Of a DNA stretch of 64,000 bases, positions 23,701 to 35,887 are shown piece after piece; position 1 is the stretch's first letter, and each line of letters starts with the position of its first letter. The stretch covers positions 36,981,100 to 37,045,099 of the forward strand of contig OX453272.1 in the NCBI GenBank assembly GCA_949710005.1, given 5' to 3'. Made by a program: the position numbers and the translations under genes. The notes beneath the pieces were generated by a model that searched no databases, was not told the origin of the DNA, and worked only from the letters and a program-made list of their open reading frames with translations. Source of the stretch: Ricordea florida (Eukaryota > Cnidaria > Anthozoa > Corallimorpharia > Ricordeidae).

Positions 23701-26700
23701 TCGCCTTTCAACGTCAAGAATTCTTTCAGTGAAGCGACGGGCTGTTCGGATTTGTTATTCGTATTTTTATTTTCTTGATCTTGTATGAAGTCCTCGACTG
23801 AAGCTGTATCTGCAAACCTAGAATTCCTCAAAGACGAAGCTGAGGAAGAAGCCGATATTGCTCACTTTTTGCCGAGTTGATGGCGCCAAAACTGATCCCA
23901 CCTCTATGAACAGTGAATTGGTCGGACCACTTTTTTTCACTAGTGAAGAAAATGGTCCAACCAATCAATTTGCTTCTAGTTTTTTACAGACTATTTTTCT
24001 CACACAGATTTACAAGGAGTAAATCTCAGTACCTATGGAATAAAATCCGTTTCTTCAGCAAAACATTGTAGACTGCTGTAGACTGCTGGCTGTAGGTTGT
24101 GTAGCCGCGGCAAGCCGCGAAAAGCGCGCGAAAAACAAAGCCTCCTTTCGGTTTAAGACCTAGATGACTATGGCCGCCATGTTGGGGCAACGTCGTTCGT
24201 CGTCGTCGTCGTCGTCGCTAGGCGCACGCGCCCGCGAGCCATGCCGCTAGTCACAATGACCATGAAAACTCAAACGCATGGTTTTCTCAATTTCTATCCT
24301 CGCACGGTAGTTATGGGGCTCCGCTCTGCGGCTCTTCGAGCCGCTGTGGAGCTCCGCTAATATTTGTACGACAGAAATGAGGTGCCATAATTATGAATTT
24401 CACTACTTGTCTTAAACAAGTTGGGGAACATTGGAGGCAACAAGTGATTGTGATAATAAAACACAAACTTGGCGATTTGAATTGAGTTCACTTGAAAAAT
24501 ATCAAGGATACCTAATTTAGCAAACAATGGAGCAGAATGTGCTCGATAATCGGAATTGGTGATAGCTCGTACAGCACGCTTTTACAGAATAAAAATCCTA
24601 TTTAATTTGGACACAACTTAAGTTGGACACGCATGATAATCCTATTTAAGTAGGACACATAGGTATTGTTAATCTTTGCAACGCAGAATTTCAGTTAGTA
24701 TTTTTTATATATTTTTATTTAAAAGTGAAAATAGTATATAAAGGAGAGAAAGAACTGATTTACGGTATAAACGTTTATAGAAAGACTAATATCAGTTTAA
24801 ACTTTGGTTGCTGAGGATTTTACTCCAGAGTAATTTTGTGTATGTCAATAAATGATCTTCAGCATCAAAAATACTGAGCAGTATAGCTTGAATTCGTCGC
24901 ATTACTGATATCATTCCTCCGATAATAAAGAAATTATCGGACGATTTCAAAACAAATTTGGACCAATCAGAAACGCGGAAATATTTGGAACGAATACTCA
25001 TTGCATTAATTAACTAGCGTGATAAACAGATTGTACTTTAAATACCCGTCATAAAGTAATTTGTCCCTCTGTCTCTCCTTCAGTTCATCCTGGGGTAGAA
25101 AATAGATGTAAATGAATAAATAACATCATGCATCAGTTCCTTAAAGTTATTTTGATAACTAAGGTACTGGTTGGGCAATGCCGCCCGGAAAAACCTAAGT
25201 AAAATCCAAAAATAAGAGTAAAGATTTCAAGTTTCGTTAAAAATCCTTTGGACCTCTTTTCAACAAACCTTAATTTTCTGTTCAGTCTCCTGGAGTAGCT
25301 GGGCCAGCTTCTTTGCCTGAATGGAATAAAGGAGGATGCAAGGTGAAGCTATTTTGATCTTTGCCAATGATATGCGAAGCAGCATTTCAGATTTTGCTTT
25401 CTCTTGATATTAGATATACTTCAAACTGCGAAGCTAGGGTTGCAAATTTTAACAGAGCCTTGTCGTTATGACGTCGTAATACTAGACTGAGCAGGGTTTG
25501 CGAGATGCCGTGAGAATTCCGTGACAGCTGTGACCCTGACACGTCATAGAACGATAGAGCCAACAGCAAGAGAGGTTTTGTTTTAGCGCATAGGTTATGA
25601 TGAAATACTATGGTATATAACAGCGCCTACTATTGGCCAATGATACTCATGACGTAATAGGTCTTTCCTGTCACGTAGGTCACAAATACCATGCTACAGA
25701 CATAATCTAACTGACCCCACAGTATTTATTTCATCGCAAACTGTGATGATTTGTCGAGGAATTTGTTGCCGAATTTCGCTATTAAATACACGTCAATTGT
25801 ATTGCGTTGCATAACTGAAGTGACTAAAGTGCAACCTCGTTCCCAGGGTCCTCTCTCTTCCTCCCTCGAGAAAGTACTCTGGTTGCGGCTGGTCACGTGC
25901 CTATGTATACAAATTAAATCCGCACCGAGGGTGGGTGTTTTACTTAATTTTTGTCAACACTGTTCCTGGAGGTGAAAGTTGCGCTGCCTTACAGACGTTA
26001 TTTTAAAAATTAAGCAAGTTATTTGTCAGAGATCCTGCCTGACCGGTGCCTCGTTTCTATCTGAACTTCTATAAGTATGAGATGTTGATTGAGAGGAACG
26101 TTTGCTTATTTTTCACTACTTTTCAAATTAACCGTCGACAGCCTGCTTCGGATTATTTTCATCAGTTTTTCACAGAACTAGAATTAATAATCGTCGACAA
26201 ATTTTCGATGGGTTACATTCAGTTTAATGAGAAGCTAGTTTCTCGACCGAAAATTGGACTTATTGCTAGGCAGCTTTGAAACGAAAGCCGTTGGATTTTG
26301 GAAACGCGCGGACGATGTCGTTGTTGTCATAGTTCTTCATAGAATATTTCACTGCAACAGGATCGAATGACCAACTTTCGATTGGATGAACTCTATCAAA
26401 TTCAGTTCGTCTCTAGGCCAAACACTGGACGTACCAAACTCTAAACAAATGCATTAATGCCGCCGTTGTGATTTTGCCGATTGCTTAAGCTAAATCAAGC
26501 TATAATATTCAGCGCGCCGATGTTGTTGATATCAAGTTCTTCGTAAAATGTTTTCGCCGCAAGAGAATGGAATGACCGTCAAACTTTCGGTGAGAGAAAT
26601 TCAATCAAAATCAAAACTAACTTTGTAGGCGACCATACAACGTATTTAACTCTAACGGATCGAGTAAATACCTTCGTTATGATTTCGCCGAATGAAAGAA

Positions 26701-29700
26701 ATTAAATTCACCGCGCGGTCCACTTGTTGTGGTGGTCGTCATTTCCAAGTTCAGATTTTTTCACTGCCACAAATTCTAAAGACCGTTCAACTATCGACGG
26801 CGAAAATTCAGCTAAATGCAGAGCTAACCTTTTAGCCGAACAATGAACACAATGAACTCCTATATTGAATTTGTCAATGCCTTCGCTGGGATTTTTGCCG
26901 ATCCACAACAGGAGGGCTGCAAATTCCACTCCCTAATGTGCTCAGTAAGCAAGTTCAGCGCTGAGACAAACTTTAACTTTCCAGCCCCTCCCTTCCATCA
27001 TATCTCTGGAATCTGCAAAAAATCTAGCAGTAACGTGACCAGCCGCAACCAGGGTACTTTCTCCAAGGAGGAAGAGAGAGGACCCTGGGAACGAGGTTGA
27101 CTAAAGTGAAGAATCAAGACAAATTTTACAACGTTCATTTCGGCTGGAAAAACTGATCAGTTCTTCATATGTCTTTTTGAAACGTCTTTAAACCTTACCT
27201 CCTTCATGATTTCAGTCTTTTGTTCCTTCAAATCTGATATTGATCTGTTGAGAATTATGAGAAAAACTTCGGGATTAATGATGCAAAAATATTTTGTATT
27301 TATTGATCTCTCCATAGTCATTAGCCTTTTCCTCCCTGACAAAGAAGTTATTCTCTTTTTCATTAAATACAAATTCTTATGTAGCCAAGCATGGTATGAA
27401 TTTAATCTTGTTCGCGTTGCACTCGATCCTTCAGTCTCCCTTTCAGTCATAAGAAAAAAAAAACGAGAGCAGTCTGTTTTTTTACCTTAGATTCTCCGCG
27501 CGGACTTTATAATCGAAATTGTAAGCAAATGAGTTGAAAACGGAGTAGGAATGGGGAGAGGAAGGAGAGTTCCAAGACTTCGGCGAGTCAGCGTTTCTCA
27601 AGCCTCACTTTTTCGACGCTCGTACCGTGATAGTTTTTGCATCGCGCTTCATCCACAAAGAACCAGAAGAAAAAAAAGAGACTGTTTGCAAGCTATGAGA
27701 AAAACTATCATTGGGGACGGACCATTAGAAAAGTGATGGGGAGGGGGGGTGAGCAGTTTCGCTCACTGCTTGTGCAGGAATTTTTTTTTCAGGTGAACCC
27801 CTGTGCACGAATTTCTTTTTACTACGTGTGAAAAAGTCATAATTGGACTTTCCTTCTGCATGAATTTTTTTTTTACCTTCTTCTTTGCATGAATTTTTTT
27901 TTTGGGCATTTTCCCTTGCATGAATTTTTTTTGTTTTTCCCCCCCGCCCCCCCCCCCCCCATCACTTTTCTAATGGTCCGTCCCTTACTTAAACACAAAA
28001 TCCGTGTCATTATCGTGCAATAATTTGTATGTCACCAGGAGCCCATTACCCTGATGTCACCTGATTAAATTACGTCATTTTAGCCCTACTACTCATGTTT
28101 TTGTTTTTCAGACGGGGTTGTCATGTATTACCTTTTCATATCCTCAATATCTTTAATGGTTTTCTCCAGCTAAGGGGATAGGAAAACGTTTAAAAATAAA
28201 GACATGTTAACACTAATTTAATCATGTACCTTGCCCTCTATTAAACAATTAGATTATGAGCTCGAGATTTCTATCGCGTGATAGTTGACAAGGGCGCAGC
28301 CCGAGTCAACTATCACGCATAGAAATCAAGAGCGAGTAATCTAATTGTTTTAGTATAAATCTACTAGTCCTTTAAAACGCTGTCTTTTCTGGAACAGTCT
28401 CGACCAGTAAACTGTCTAAATCTTCTTCACAGACACTTCGAAAACGTGAGGAAGCGGCCGCCATTTTGTTAGCTAGGGCGCACTGCTACGCTACTCACTA
28501 TCTATCACAGAATAGATAGTGGGTAGCGTAGCCAATCAGAGCGCGACATTTGTGATAGAACGCTAATAGATTTATACTGATAATTAATAGTTTTTGGTTT
28601 GTTGACAAAAAGTTGGAACTTTTATTGCGACTACTCGAACCCAGGCCACCAAAACACATTTTTATACGAATTATCCAATCACGTTCAAGTATCTAAACAA
28701 TAGAATCTCTGCAAATGTTCTATATTTCGCTTCATCAACCAATCAATCAATCAATGTATTTGTTGTCGATAACGTGGTGAGTGGTCGCCCAATCACCCGA
28801 GCCAGAAGCTCATGTAAGAAACGCTCGACATATATAAATTACAACTGCAACTACAAGGGCCTAACCACAACACCGAGTTCTACATCCCCTACTTTTCGCG
28901 AACAGTGTGTTGGTTCTTTTAACGTCCCACGAAGTAATTACCAACAAGGGTTGTGAGACGGGACCTACGGTTTATCGTCCTTATCCGAGAAGACTAGAAT
29001 GTCCAGCCATTTAAAGATGTCGTTGCAAAGGCAGCACTTTCTCCTCAGTTCTTTTAAGACTCTGAGTGATGTTCCGGCCTATAATTTGCTCTGTAACTGT
29101 GCAAAAAATGTCAAGATTGAAAAAGAATCGTCTTAGTCGGTAGAAACTCGCCACAAATTGTTTGTTTAGCGTCAAAAACAGACATTTTAAATTTGTATGG
29201 AAATTTATTTGAGTGACCTTGGTTCGAGTAATCGCACTGTAAGGCTCTTTGGAAACCTACTTTCATAAGCTTTTTTTTGATGCATGGTGTTGGAAAATAT
29301 GGGTTTGGCATCTGCTAGTCAACCCCATTTTTTCTCAGTATCGCGCATGTATTCCTCCCCAGACTTTCCCCCCTCAGTCGTCCGTCAGAATTCACCACGC
29401 ACTCACCATAAACCTTTTCTTAAGGTTACCACACAGACACAAAGGCAATGAAACACTTGAATGACAAATGACAACTTGTTTGCTGACTTGCATTCATTTG
29501 GTTTTAAGAAAAAAGACGGAGGAATTCCCTTACCTGTAAGAATTTTTCATGTTGCCGGCCCCGCAACTCCAAAATAAGCCTGCAGTGGAAAAAAATATCA
29601 AAAAATTCAAACTTCTACCCACCAAACACCGGACAGCTTAAAGCTTTGCTAGCCCTGGCTTCAACTGTTACTTACTTTTCGTAATTTGATAATTGAGATA

Positions 29701-32700
29701 ACTTTTTCCTGATATCATCTTCCACTTTTTTAATTGTACGCTGTGGAGACAAAAGTTTTACAACCATTATTCTTTTGGAACGGTAACATAAGAGTTTTAA
29801 CAAAGAATGGCAAACGTTTTGCAACAGTTTAGCTCATGAACCATCCTGACATAAGCTGTAAGTTAAACTATTTCTCTATTTTCCTCACACATTTTCTTTT
29901 AGTTAATCTAAAACACATAAATGTATTATCTTTGTAACGCTGATACCCTATGTACTTTTTAAGTTCGTGTAAGTAGTTGTTTAACTGTCATTTGAATATA
30001 GCAACATAATAAGAATCGTGTCAACATCAAAAATGTACTGGTTCCACTTCTGTTAAAGATTAGTTCAGTCTCTCGAACAGAAATCACTGTCTGTACTCCC
30101 CCCCCCCCCCACCCCTGGGATCAGGACATAGCCCCTTTGCTGAAACACTCTAACAAAAATGTAGATACTATTTTGTCACAAAGAGGAATGCGTTACGTTA
30201 TTGGTTGCATTGTATATGCTTATAATGCCATCGAGCAACTTGTTCAGCCTCTTCAATAGTTTGTAAATCCCCGTAATTTTCCCGTCCAATTCATTTTATC
30301 TTAATTACAGTGGATGCTTTCAGTTAGGAAACTAATAATAACTTGGTGGGAATTTACCCAACTTGATGGAGTATAGAAAAAATTATTAAGAGATGCCCAT
30401 CTTGAAAGTGAATTAATCTTCAGTTCAAGTATTGAGGGGGTAGTTTCTAAAGAAACTGGTGCTGCGTAGGTGGGGAATTGAAACATAAGAAATTGAGATT
30501 ATGAAACAAGTTGATAAATAATGGTAATTGAACTGAGGGGAGTGCAATTTGGTCTGAAATCATACGCGTTATCTCAAATATCGAACAGGAACGGCGCGCT
30601 CGTTCGATTTAAAATCACAAGTATGATTTCAGACCAAAATGGTCCAAAATTGCACGACACAAAGTTCAATTACCACTTTATTTATTTACTGTACATCCAG
30701 TTTTGAAATCGCACAATTTAATAGTCCTAATACAGGATTATTGTTAGGCAAGTGCCAATATTTTACTGTAAATTTGATCGGTTGTTTTTTTGTGTGTGTT
30801 TATTCTTATTTGCTGAAAAAAAAAGAAGCGACTTGGAGCCTAAGATAGTGCGATTCGTGAATAAATCACTCTACTATGGGCCAATCAAATTGCAGGGATC
30901 ACCTGTTATTTCAAAATAGGTGGTATGAAGTAAGTTATAACACCGTAAAATAAAAAGGGTTCTTTTTTATCCCCCTTTTTTCATCTTACGATGTTATAAT
31001 TTACGGGTACATTATCAACTTATTTGATAATCCCAGTTTCGTGTGAATCTTTTTTCAGCCGAGTTGGAAACTATTCAGCGTCGGCCTTGTGAAACTCTTG
31101 GAACATTAATGAGGTCATTTCCTGTTTGAAAACCGGTTTGCCTTACTGGGATAAGATAAAAACCCGTTGCTCACATCTACATCGTACCCAGCCCCTCTCG
31201 CAACTGCCAACCTGTTTTACGAGCCACATACCCTTAAGGAGACATTCTCATCGTGGAGGAACCTGGAATAGGAAATTCGACACTGACATCATAACTTGAA
31301 TTGACTTTAATGAGAATTGAACATAAACTAGATGGGTATTAACTAGTAGCCAATATAAAGTGTGTTCCGATAGTTATTTTTCCACCTGAAATGAAGACGA
31401 AAACGAAGAATAAGAGGTGTCTGCGTAAAACACAGAAGACAATATTTATTCCTTTATATTACCATCCACAGAGATAATAAATGATTTATTTTATAGACCC
31501 AAGTTTCTGGATAGCAATCGGGGAGAAACATTAATTTTTTTTAAAATAACAATCAAATGAAAACCTATGTAACATAAGTTCACCAAAACTTATTTCAGCC
31601 TCTGAAAGCCGTTAACTGAAATCTGAATACTATAAAGTTGACTTCCAGGTTTGTGTTTTGATAAGTCGTTAATGTCAGATCGATATTAATATAACTTACT
31701 CTTCTTGGTTTTGAATAGATGATAATTTCTGTTTAGTCTGGTTTAACTTTTTCTTCAACTCCTAAAAGAGAAAAAGAAAATTAGCTTCAAGTTTTATTTA
31801 TCTTAAATAAATGCAAACAGGTTGAGGTATTTTATGAGGCATTGTTTGTTATCAAAATGACGGTAAATCGCTCGTAGATCAAGATTGTTATTGATTCAAC
31901 GTGTTGTTATTCGGAGACTTCAAGTGCACATCAAAAAGTAAAACGAACACATAACAATAATTTGGAAGTAGAGAGCTGTGAACTTTTAATTCGTACCACC
32001 TAGCCGTTGGTGTGCTAAGATTTGCTTTCTTTTATTCCAACTCGGAATTAAGAGCCTTTATTATATCTCTCAGTTAGTACGCGCGCTGTGATTGGTCAAT
32101 TTAGCGAAATTCAAAAGTTTGTTTTGAGATGTAATAAATATACTAAATATCTTACAAACCTCGTTTTCTCGGTATTGTAAGTTACGGATCTCCGTTTTAT
32201 CCGCTTTGATTCATGGCCCGCGCGCTTCGCGCTTGGGCCATAAATCCGAGCGGAAAAACTCGGTCCGTAACTTACAGTACGGACCTCGAAATAACTCGGT
32301 TAGTAAGAGGTATGTTTTGTCTTTGTCTTAGGACGCTTACCATTAGCCAGAACTGGCGGGTAAGACTAGTCAATTTGTAAAGAGAATTCTACTATCAATC
32401 AGAACTGTGCAGCCAGATCAGTTTCTTTCTACATAGCACGTAAAGCAGTGACAGGTTTTTAGCAAAAACTCTCAAAAGAATCCTACTTCATTTTCAATTT
32501 GACCTGCCCGGCTGGTCAGTTCTGAGTTTTGGTAAGCGCCCTTAGACACATGGTAGTGGTAGGTACGTGGTGTAAGCATCATATAGTGGTTCCCCGTTAG
32601 TGAATATATGGCATACATTGCTCTCCATAGCCATACACGATGCTTACACCACGTACCTACCATGGTAGTCCATTGCCAAGCGTGTGCACAGTGAAAGACC

Positions 32701-33772
32701 CCGAGTTTATTCGCGGTGCAAGGAAAATCTCACTGTAATTTGGGGAAGAAGTCATTTCTGTTAGTGATGATGGAGGGAGCAACAACTTATTCTCTTAAAT
32801 GTTAAAAGAACTGCTTTGCAATAGGATGTTTGGAGAACACGAGAAGAGCTTGATTTTCAAGCCCCTTGAGTGTGGTTTATTACGCCGGTAAACCCGTGAG
32901 AAACTGCGGTTTGTTGCTTTTATAAACTAACTTTAAATGAAAACAGGAAATGTTTCTCTTTTCTATGGGTTTACCGGCACAATAACCCATTTGATTACGA
33001 CCAATCGGTGCGCGCGTAGTATCTGAGTTATTTTATAAATACCTATAATCATATCATATGTGGTCTTATCAAGGTCTTTTATTTAAATTGCTTCGGAAAG
33101 AGGGACATTACTTGACTGTGTTGATAGTCAAACCCTGTATGAGAGAATTACCCTCAGGCTCAGGGCGAATGGACGGTTCCATTTTTATGCAATTATTACC
33201 TGGTTGTCAGCTTTGGCTCTGGAATAGAGAGATGCCAAAACGTCATAGTCCGGTTTTAGACCTAAAAACAAAATAATCAGATGTAAGTTTAATTCCAAAA
33301 ACGCTTATAGGACGAGAGGACGACGGATCTTGCGGGACTTTCGGATCACAGAAACCCTTAAGTTCTACTCCCAAATGCCTTGAATAAGCAGTCATAAGTG
33401 GGGATTTCCAAACGGTTGAAAAAACGACGAAACATCTTCAATTTACGAAATAATTTCTCATTTCCGCGCATCAATGCCCATCCCAATCACGTGTTTTAAT
33501 ATTCCCGCCAAAATGGCCGCCTGGCTTGCTGTGAGTTTAGGACTTAAATGCAAATCCTCATTTTGCTTTTCTTGCAGTAGCTTACAGTTGTCGGGCTGCG
33601 TGTTGATTTTTGTTTCCGTCAGCAGGTCAACTCAATATCAACTTTTGGAGCTAAAAGGCGCTAACAAAAGTTATACTGATTTCGTTGCGATTACAACTTA
33701 AAAATATTTGTTAAACAAACCTCGCAGTTCTTGTAAAGAAGACATTTGTTTTCTGTCAATCTGAAGCAGCGT
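20499..33772 (-). CDS. Multi-exon coiled-coil protein with C-terminal membrane anchor
   Basis: I could join 15 exons on the minus strand, each with AG/GT borders and matching phase: 33772(or 33760)-33721, 33261-33200, 32540-32487, 31761-31700, 30248-30197 (least certain), 29740-29676, 29579-29534, 28169-28132, 27244-27199, 25316-25269, 25089-25046, 22516-22483, 21714-21686, 21052-21007, 20789-20499. The joined frame is open throughout. Most exons are 29-65 bases and encode heptad-rich charged helices, for example SISDLKEQKTEIMKE, AKKLAQLLQETEQKIK and LIHEALQELESLNAK. The last exon ends in a hydrophobic segment. The product should be a long coiled coil anchored by its tail in a membrane. I do not recognise the family. 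The 5' end is incomplete; candidate upstream exons lie near 37.1-37.4 kb. Confidence 0.85.
21241..21428. repeat. Long near-perfect palindrome (MITE)
   Basis: Two arms of about 85-90 bases are near-exact inverted copies. They start GGATAATCAAACAAGTTGAT and meet around TGACGAAGGGCTAACGCTCG. It lies in an intron of the coiled-coil gene. Part of a related end is seen at 30460-30512 and 30990-31027. Confidence 0.9.
21734..22119. mobile_element. Non-autonomous hAT-like element with 8-bp duplication
   Basis: The ends AGGAGCCCATTA and TAATGGGCTCCTG are inverted, with about 80 bases of imperfect terminal repeat. The 8-bp sequence GCAAAGAC flanks both sides (21726-21733 and 22120-22127). Inside, on the plus strand from 21899, an acidic Ser-rich stretch (MNTADIHESSSECSDSISDD) looks like the start of a transposase exon, suggesting this is a deletion derivative. 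A solo end of the same family lies at 34047-34061. Confidence 0.8.
22634..24359. mobile_element. 1.7-kb repeat, copy A (possibly Crypton-derived)
   Basis: Matches 37930-42875 in reverse orientation, apart from a 3.24-kb insertion there. AGCGGAGCTCC occurs inverted near both ends (22671 and 24358). Read on the minus strand, 23880-23646 encodes SASSSASSLRNSRFADTA followed by DFIQDQENKNT...KEFLTLKGESRSVEEIPSNEL, then a stop. This recalls the N-terminal helical region of tyrosine-recombinase (Crypton-type) transposons, but the catalytic domain is absent. A (GTC)n run is at 24196-24216. It sits in an intron of the coiled-coil gene. Confidence 0.8.
22985..23150. repeat. MITE nested in repeat copy A
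   Basis: The ends ATTACTTCATGGTT and AACCATGAAGTAAT are inverted, with inner arms TTCTTCAC and GTGAAGAA also paired. The same unit is present in copy B at 42369-42530, so it was inserted before the copies separated. Confidence 0.7.
25832..27099. mobile_element. Mutator-like non-autonomous element, 9-bp duplication
   Basis: Terminal inverted repeats of about 75 bases begin CAACCTCGTTCCCAGGG. The 9-bp ACTAAAGTG is present exactly on both sides (25823-25831 and 27100-27108). A 9-bp duplication is typical of Mutator-like transposons. No transposase is present. The interior (about 26290-26850) contains three or four diverged tandem units of roughly 210 bases. It lies in an intron of the coiled-coil gene. 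Confidence 0.88.
27714..27984. repeat. MITE with internal minisatellite (copy 2)
   Basis: Same terminal repeats and same internal TGCATGAATTTTTTT units as 18975-19265, in the same orientation. It differs mainly in run lengths. The flanking duplication is not clear here. Confidence 0.85.
28243..28578. repeat. Composite MITE, copy 1
   Basis: A palindrome at 28243-28349 (arms start AAACAATTAGATTATGAG) is followed by a unit bounded by AGTATAAATCTACTAG and its inverse. On the minus strand the second unit contains a short N-terminal-like reading starting ATGGCGG near 28465 and resembling SSRFRS...EEDLDSLL, so it may come from a transposase 5' exon. An inverted copy of the whole composite is at 43086-43418. 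Confidence 0.8.
28855..29079 (-). mobile_element. SINE fragment
   Basis: Same body as the SINE at 5245-5606, read on the minus strand, ending at GGCC where the tRNA-like head would begin. The head is missing, so it is 5' truncated. Confidence 0.8.
30523..30674. repeat. Inverted-repeat MITE
   Basis: The ends GGTAATTGAACT and AGTTCAATTACC are inverted, with further paired blocks GTATGATTTCAGACCAAA inside. About 152 bases, no coding content. It lies in an intron. Confidence 0.8.
32151..32307. repeat. Imperfect palindromic MITE
   Basis: The arms CTTACAAACCTCGTTTTC and (reverse complement of the right end) CTTACTAACCGAGTTATT are related. Inner blocks around GTAAGTTACGGA and a central GCGCGCTTCGCGC pair well. 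It lies in an intron of the coiled-coil gene. Confidence 0.65.
32558..32661. mobile_element. 104-bp hAT-like MITE with 8-bp duplication
   Basis: Perfect 23-bp terminal inverted repeats begin GGTAGGTACGTGGTGTAAGC. Exact 8-bp ATGGTAGT copies flank it at 32550-32557 and 32662-32669. It ends 17 bases upstream of the splice acceptor of the exon at 32540-32487, so part of its sequence now serves as that intron's 3' end. Confidence 0.92.
32873..32990. repeat. Inverted-repeat MITE
   Basis: The ends TGGTTTATTACGCCGGTAAA and (reverse complement of the right end) TGGGTTATTGTGCCGGTAAA form terminal repeats of about 27 bases. No coding content. Confidence 0.75.
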
Positions 33773-35887
33773 CTTCAAGTTACCGATAAAGTTTGTTAAT
33801 GAATGATTATCCTTTCATGACGTCACATGATGAAATATAACTAGTTCCCAAGCCACGCGTGCCTAATGGTCTTATGATTGATGATTTAAAACCTCAAAGA
33901 AATCGAGTGAATAATCTGATTTTTTTAGTAAAAATCATAATGAACGAATCATGTGTCGGTGAAAAAAATACTAAATCTTCCTGCGAAACTTCGCTAATGC
34001 TCGAAGACGTCGACATTTTAAAAACGATCTTCAACCAAGTGCTATCAGTAATGGGCTCCTGGTGCTATCTGATGTCTGATAGTCTGCAGTAACGCAACCA
34101 ATCAGATTGCTGCATTTGCATTAGTCCACAAGTAGATTTTTACTTATTATTGTTATTATACATTGGTGTCACTATCTCAGTTCTGATTGGCTCAGAGCAT
34201 GCAGCTAATTCCCGCTGGCGCTGTTTTGTTGCGTCAGGCCTGCGGACAATTGATTTCATAGCAGGGCTCCCACGCGCGCGAAGCGCGCGTTGGACAGAGC
34301 CCCATACTCGTGGAATATGGTCAACCTCTTTTCGTTTAGTTGTCACGTGACTGACCGAGCGTACGTACGCGTCTACAGATTGTATGGGTAGGGTAGGGGA
34401 GACTATCAAAAGGAAGGGAGGGGTATCCCAGGCGTGTCTTGGCAAATCCACATCTTTTATATTGGACATTGACAATATGGTTAATTGACAGCTGTCAAAA
34501 CGGGATAGCCACTGATCAGCATCACATGACCATATTATGGGCTCATGTGTCAACTCATCGAGGTGACGTGATTTATTTGGAAGCTTTCCACTGATCAGTA
34601 ATTGATTTACTAGATCGTGGGCTCAAGTTTCGAGTTCTGGTAGCCCGCGTATTTTTGGCGGGAAATTGCGTTGACGACTGAAAAAGAAATTTTCAGTTCA
34701 TTGTCTTTTTGAGACACAATATTATTACGCTACACTGTGAAAGTTTTACTAAAGGATAAATTAAACGAAACAATTTCTATTGCTATGTCAACAAACGATA
34801 GCAGAAAAAATATGATTTGCAGAACACAGAGTTAAGGTGAAGAGCAACGGGAAAGAGAGCAAGAATTAACTGGGGAAGAATGAGCGAAGAAGATCGCCAA
34901 AGAAGGCGCGCTCGGGAAAGAGAAAGGAGACGAAATTATAGCGAAGAAAGCCGAAAAGCAGGAAGAGTCCGGGCTCGAGAAAACAGACAAAATGTTAACG
35001 AAGAACGCCGAGAAGCGGCGCAAATATGGTTAATGGTTAATTTCATCAGGAATAGAATGCAGTACATTGATAATTTGTGTTTTTTGTAGAATATATTCCA
35101 TGACTTTGTAGGTAGAAATACCGTACTAATGGCAGACGAAAGTTTAGACAAAAATCATAGCGAGTTAACCGACCTAGACACTAAACTATAGTTAAAAACG
35201 TTTGTGAATTCCTTCGCAATATTTTAGAATGCTTTTACAGTTTAAAGTGAAATGAAAGTACTAAACGGGAGCCCCGCTTTTAAGCTTGGCTAAATCTATA
35301 TATTACGTATGGAAAAGACGTCATACTTATGGACAACAGTTGCGTGCAGAAGCGACTTCGCCCAACAAGCGCGCTAGTCTTCACGGTCACTTCGGGTTAT
35401 GTATAACAAAACAATTATTGTATTTCAGGTTCGGCAGATACCTCAAAACCTCAGCCTTGATAATTCTCGCTATCATGCTCAACCTCATTCAATAACTGTT
35501 CATTCTTGTGACCTAATGCATTTAGGGCAAGATCTACAGGAATAATTTGGTAGATCGGAACATCAATGAAGAAAACACGAAATCAATTTTCTCTGATTAA
35601 CAATGGAATGTCATTTTTAACTCTAGGCTCAAATTTGTTCACTCGGTTGTAATCTGCCACATTGTAACACCTTAACCATGATAGCTTGGATACACGTCGT
35701 ACAACGACAAGAAAGAATTAGTTCCAATCATTTTGCACCTATCTAGCATAGAAAGGATTCATAGGGTTGACGAAAATCTTAGCACAGAATATCCAATTTC
35801 GAGGTGGCCTCATAACATGTTCTCAGATGATATCTATTTTCATGTTTCGCTTATTTCGCCGCCGTTAGGAAAAAGCTAAAAAAATAT
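33773..35887. other. No confirmed gene; repeat remnants
   Basis: Open frames at 33859-34092 and 34140-34553 show no domain. 34830-35030 encodes a very Arg/Glu-rich stretch on the plus strand (EEDRQRRRARERERRRNYSEE), perhaps a transposon N terminus. 35255-35305 contains an end-like motif (AGCCCCGCTTTTAAGC...TAAATCTATA) related to the ends of the 1.7-kb repeat. Confidence 0.4.
34047..34061. repeat. Solo transposon end with 8-bp duplication
   Basis: Fifteen bases, AGTAATGGGCTCCTG, match the right end of the element at 21734-22119. They are flanked by exact GTGCTATC copies (34039-34046 and 34062-34069), so only one end of a former insertion is left. Confidence 0.75.

Noticed and set aside
34140..34553. 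137-residue open frame on the minus strand
   Set aside because: Crosses GC palindromes and ends in an Asn run from ATT repeats; no domain and no intron evidence.
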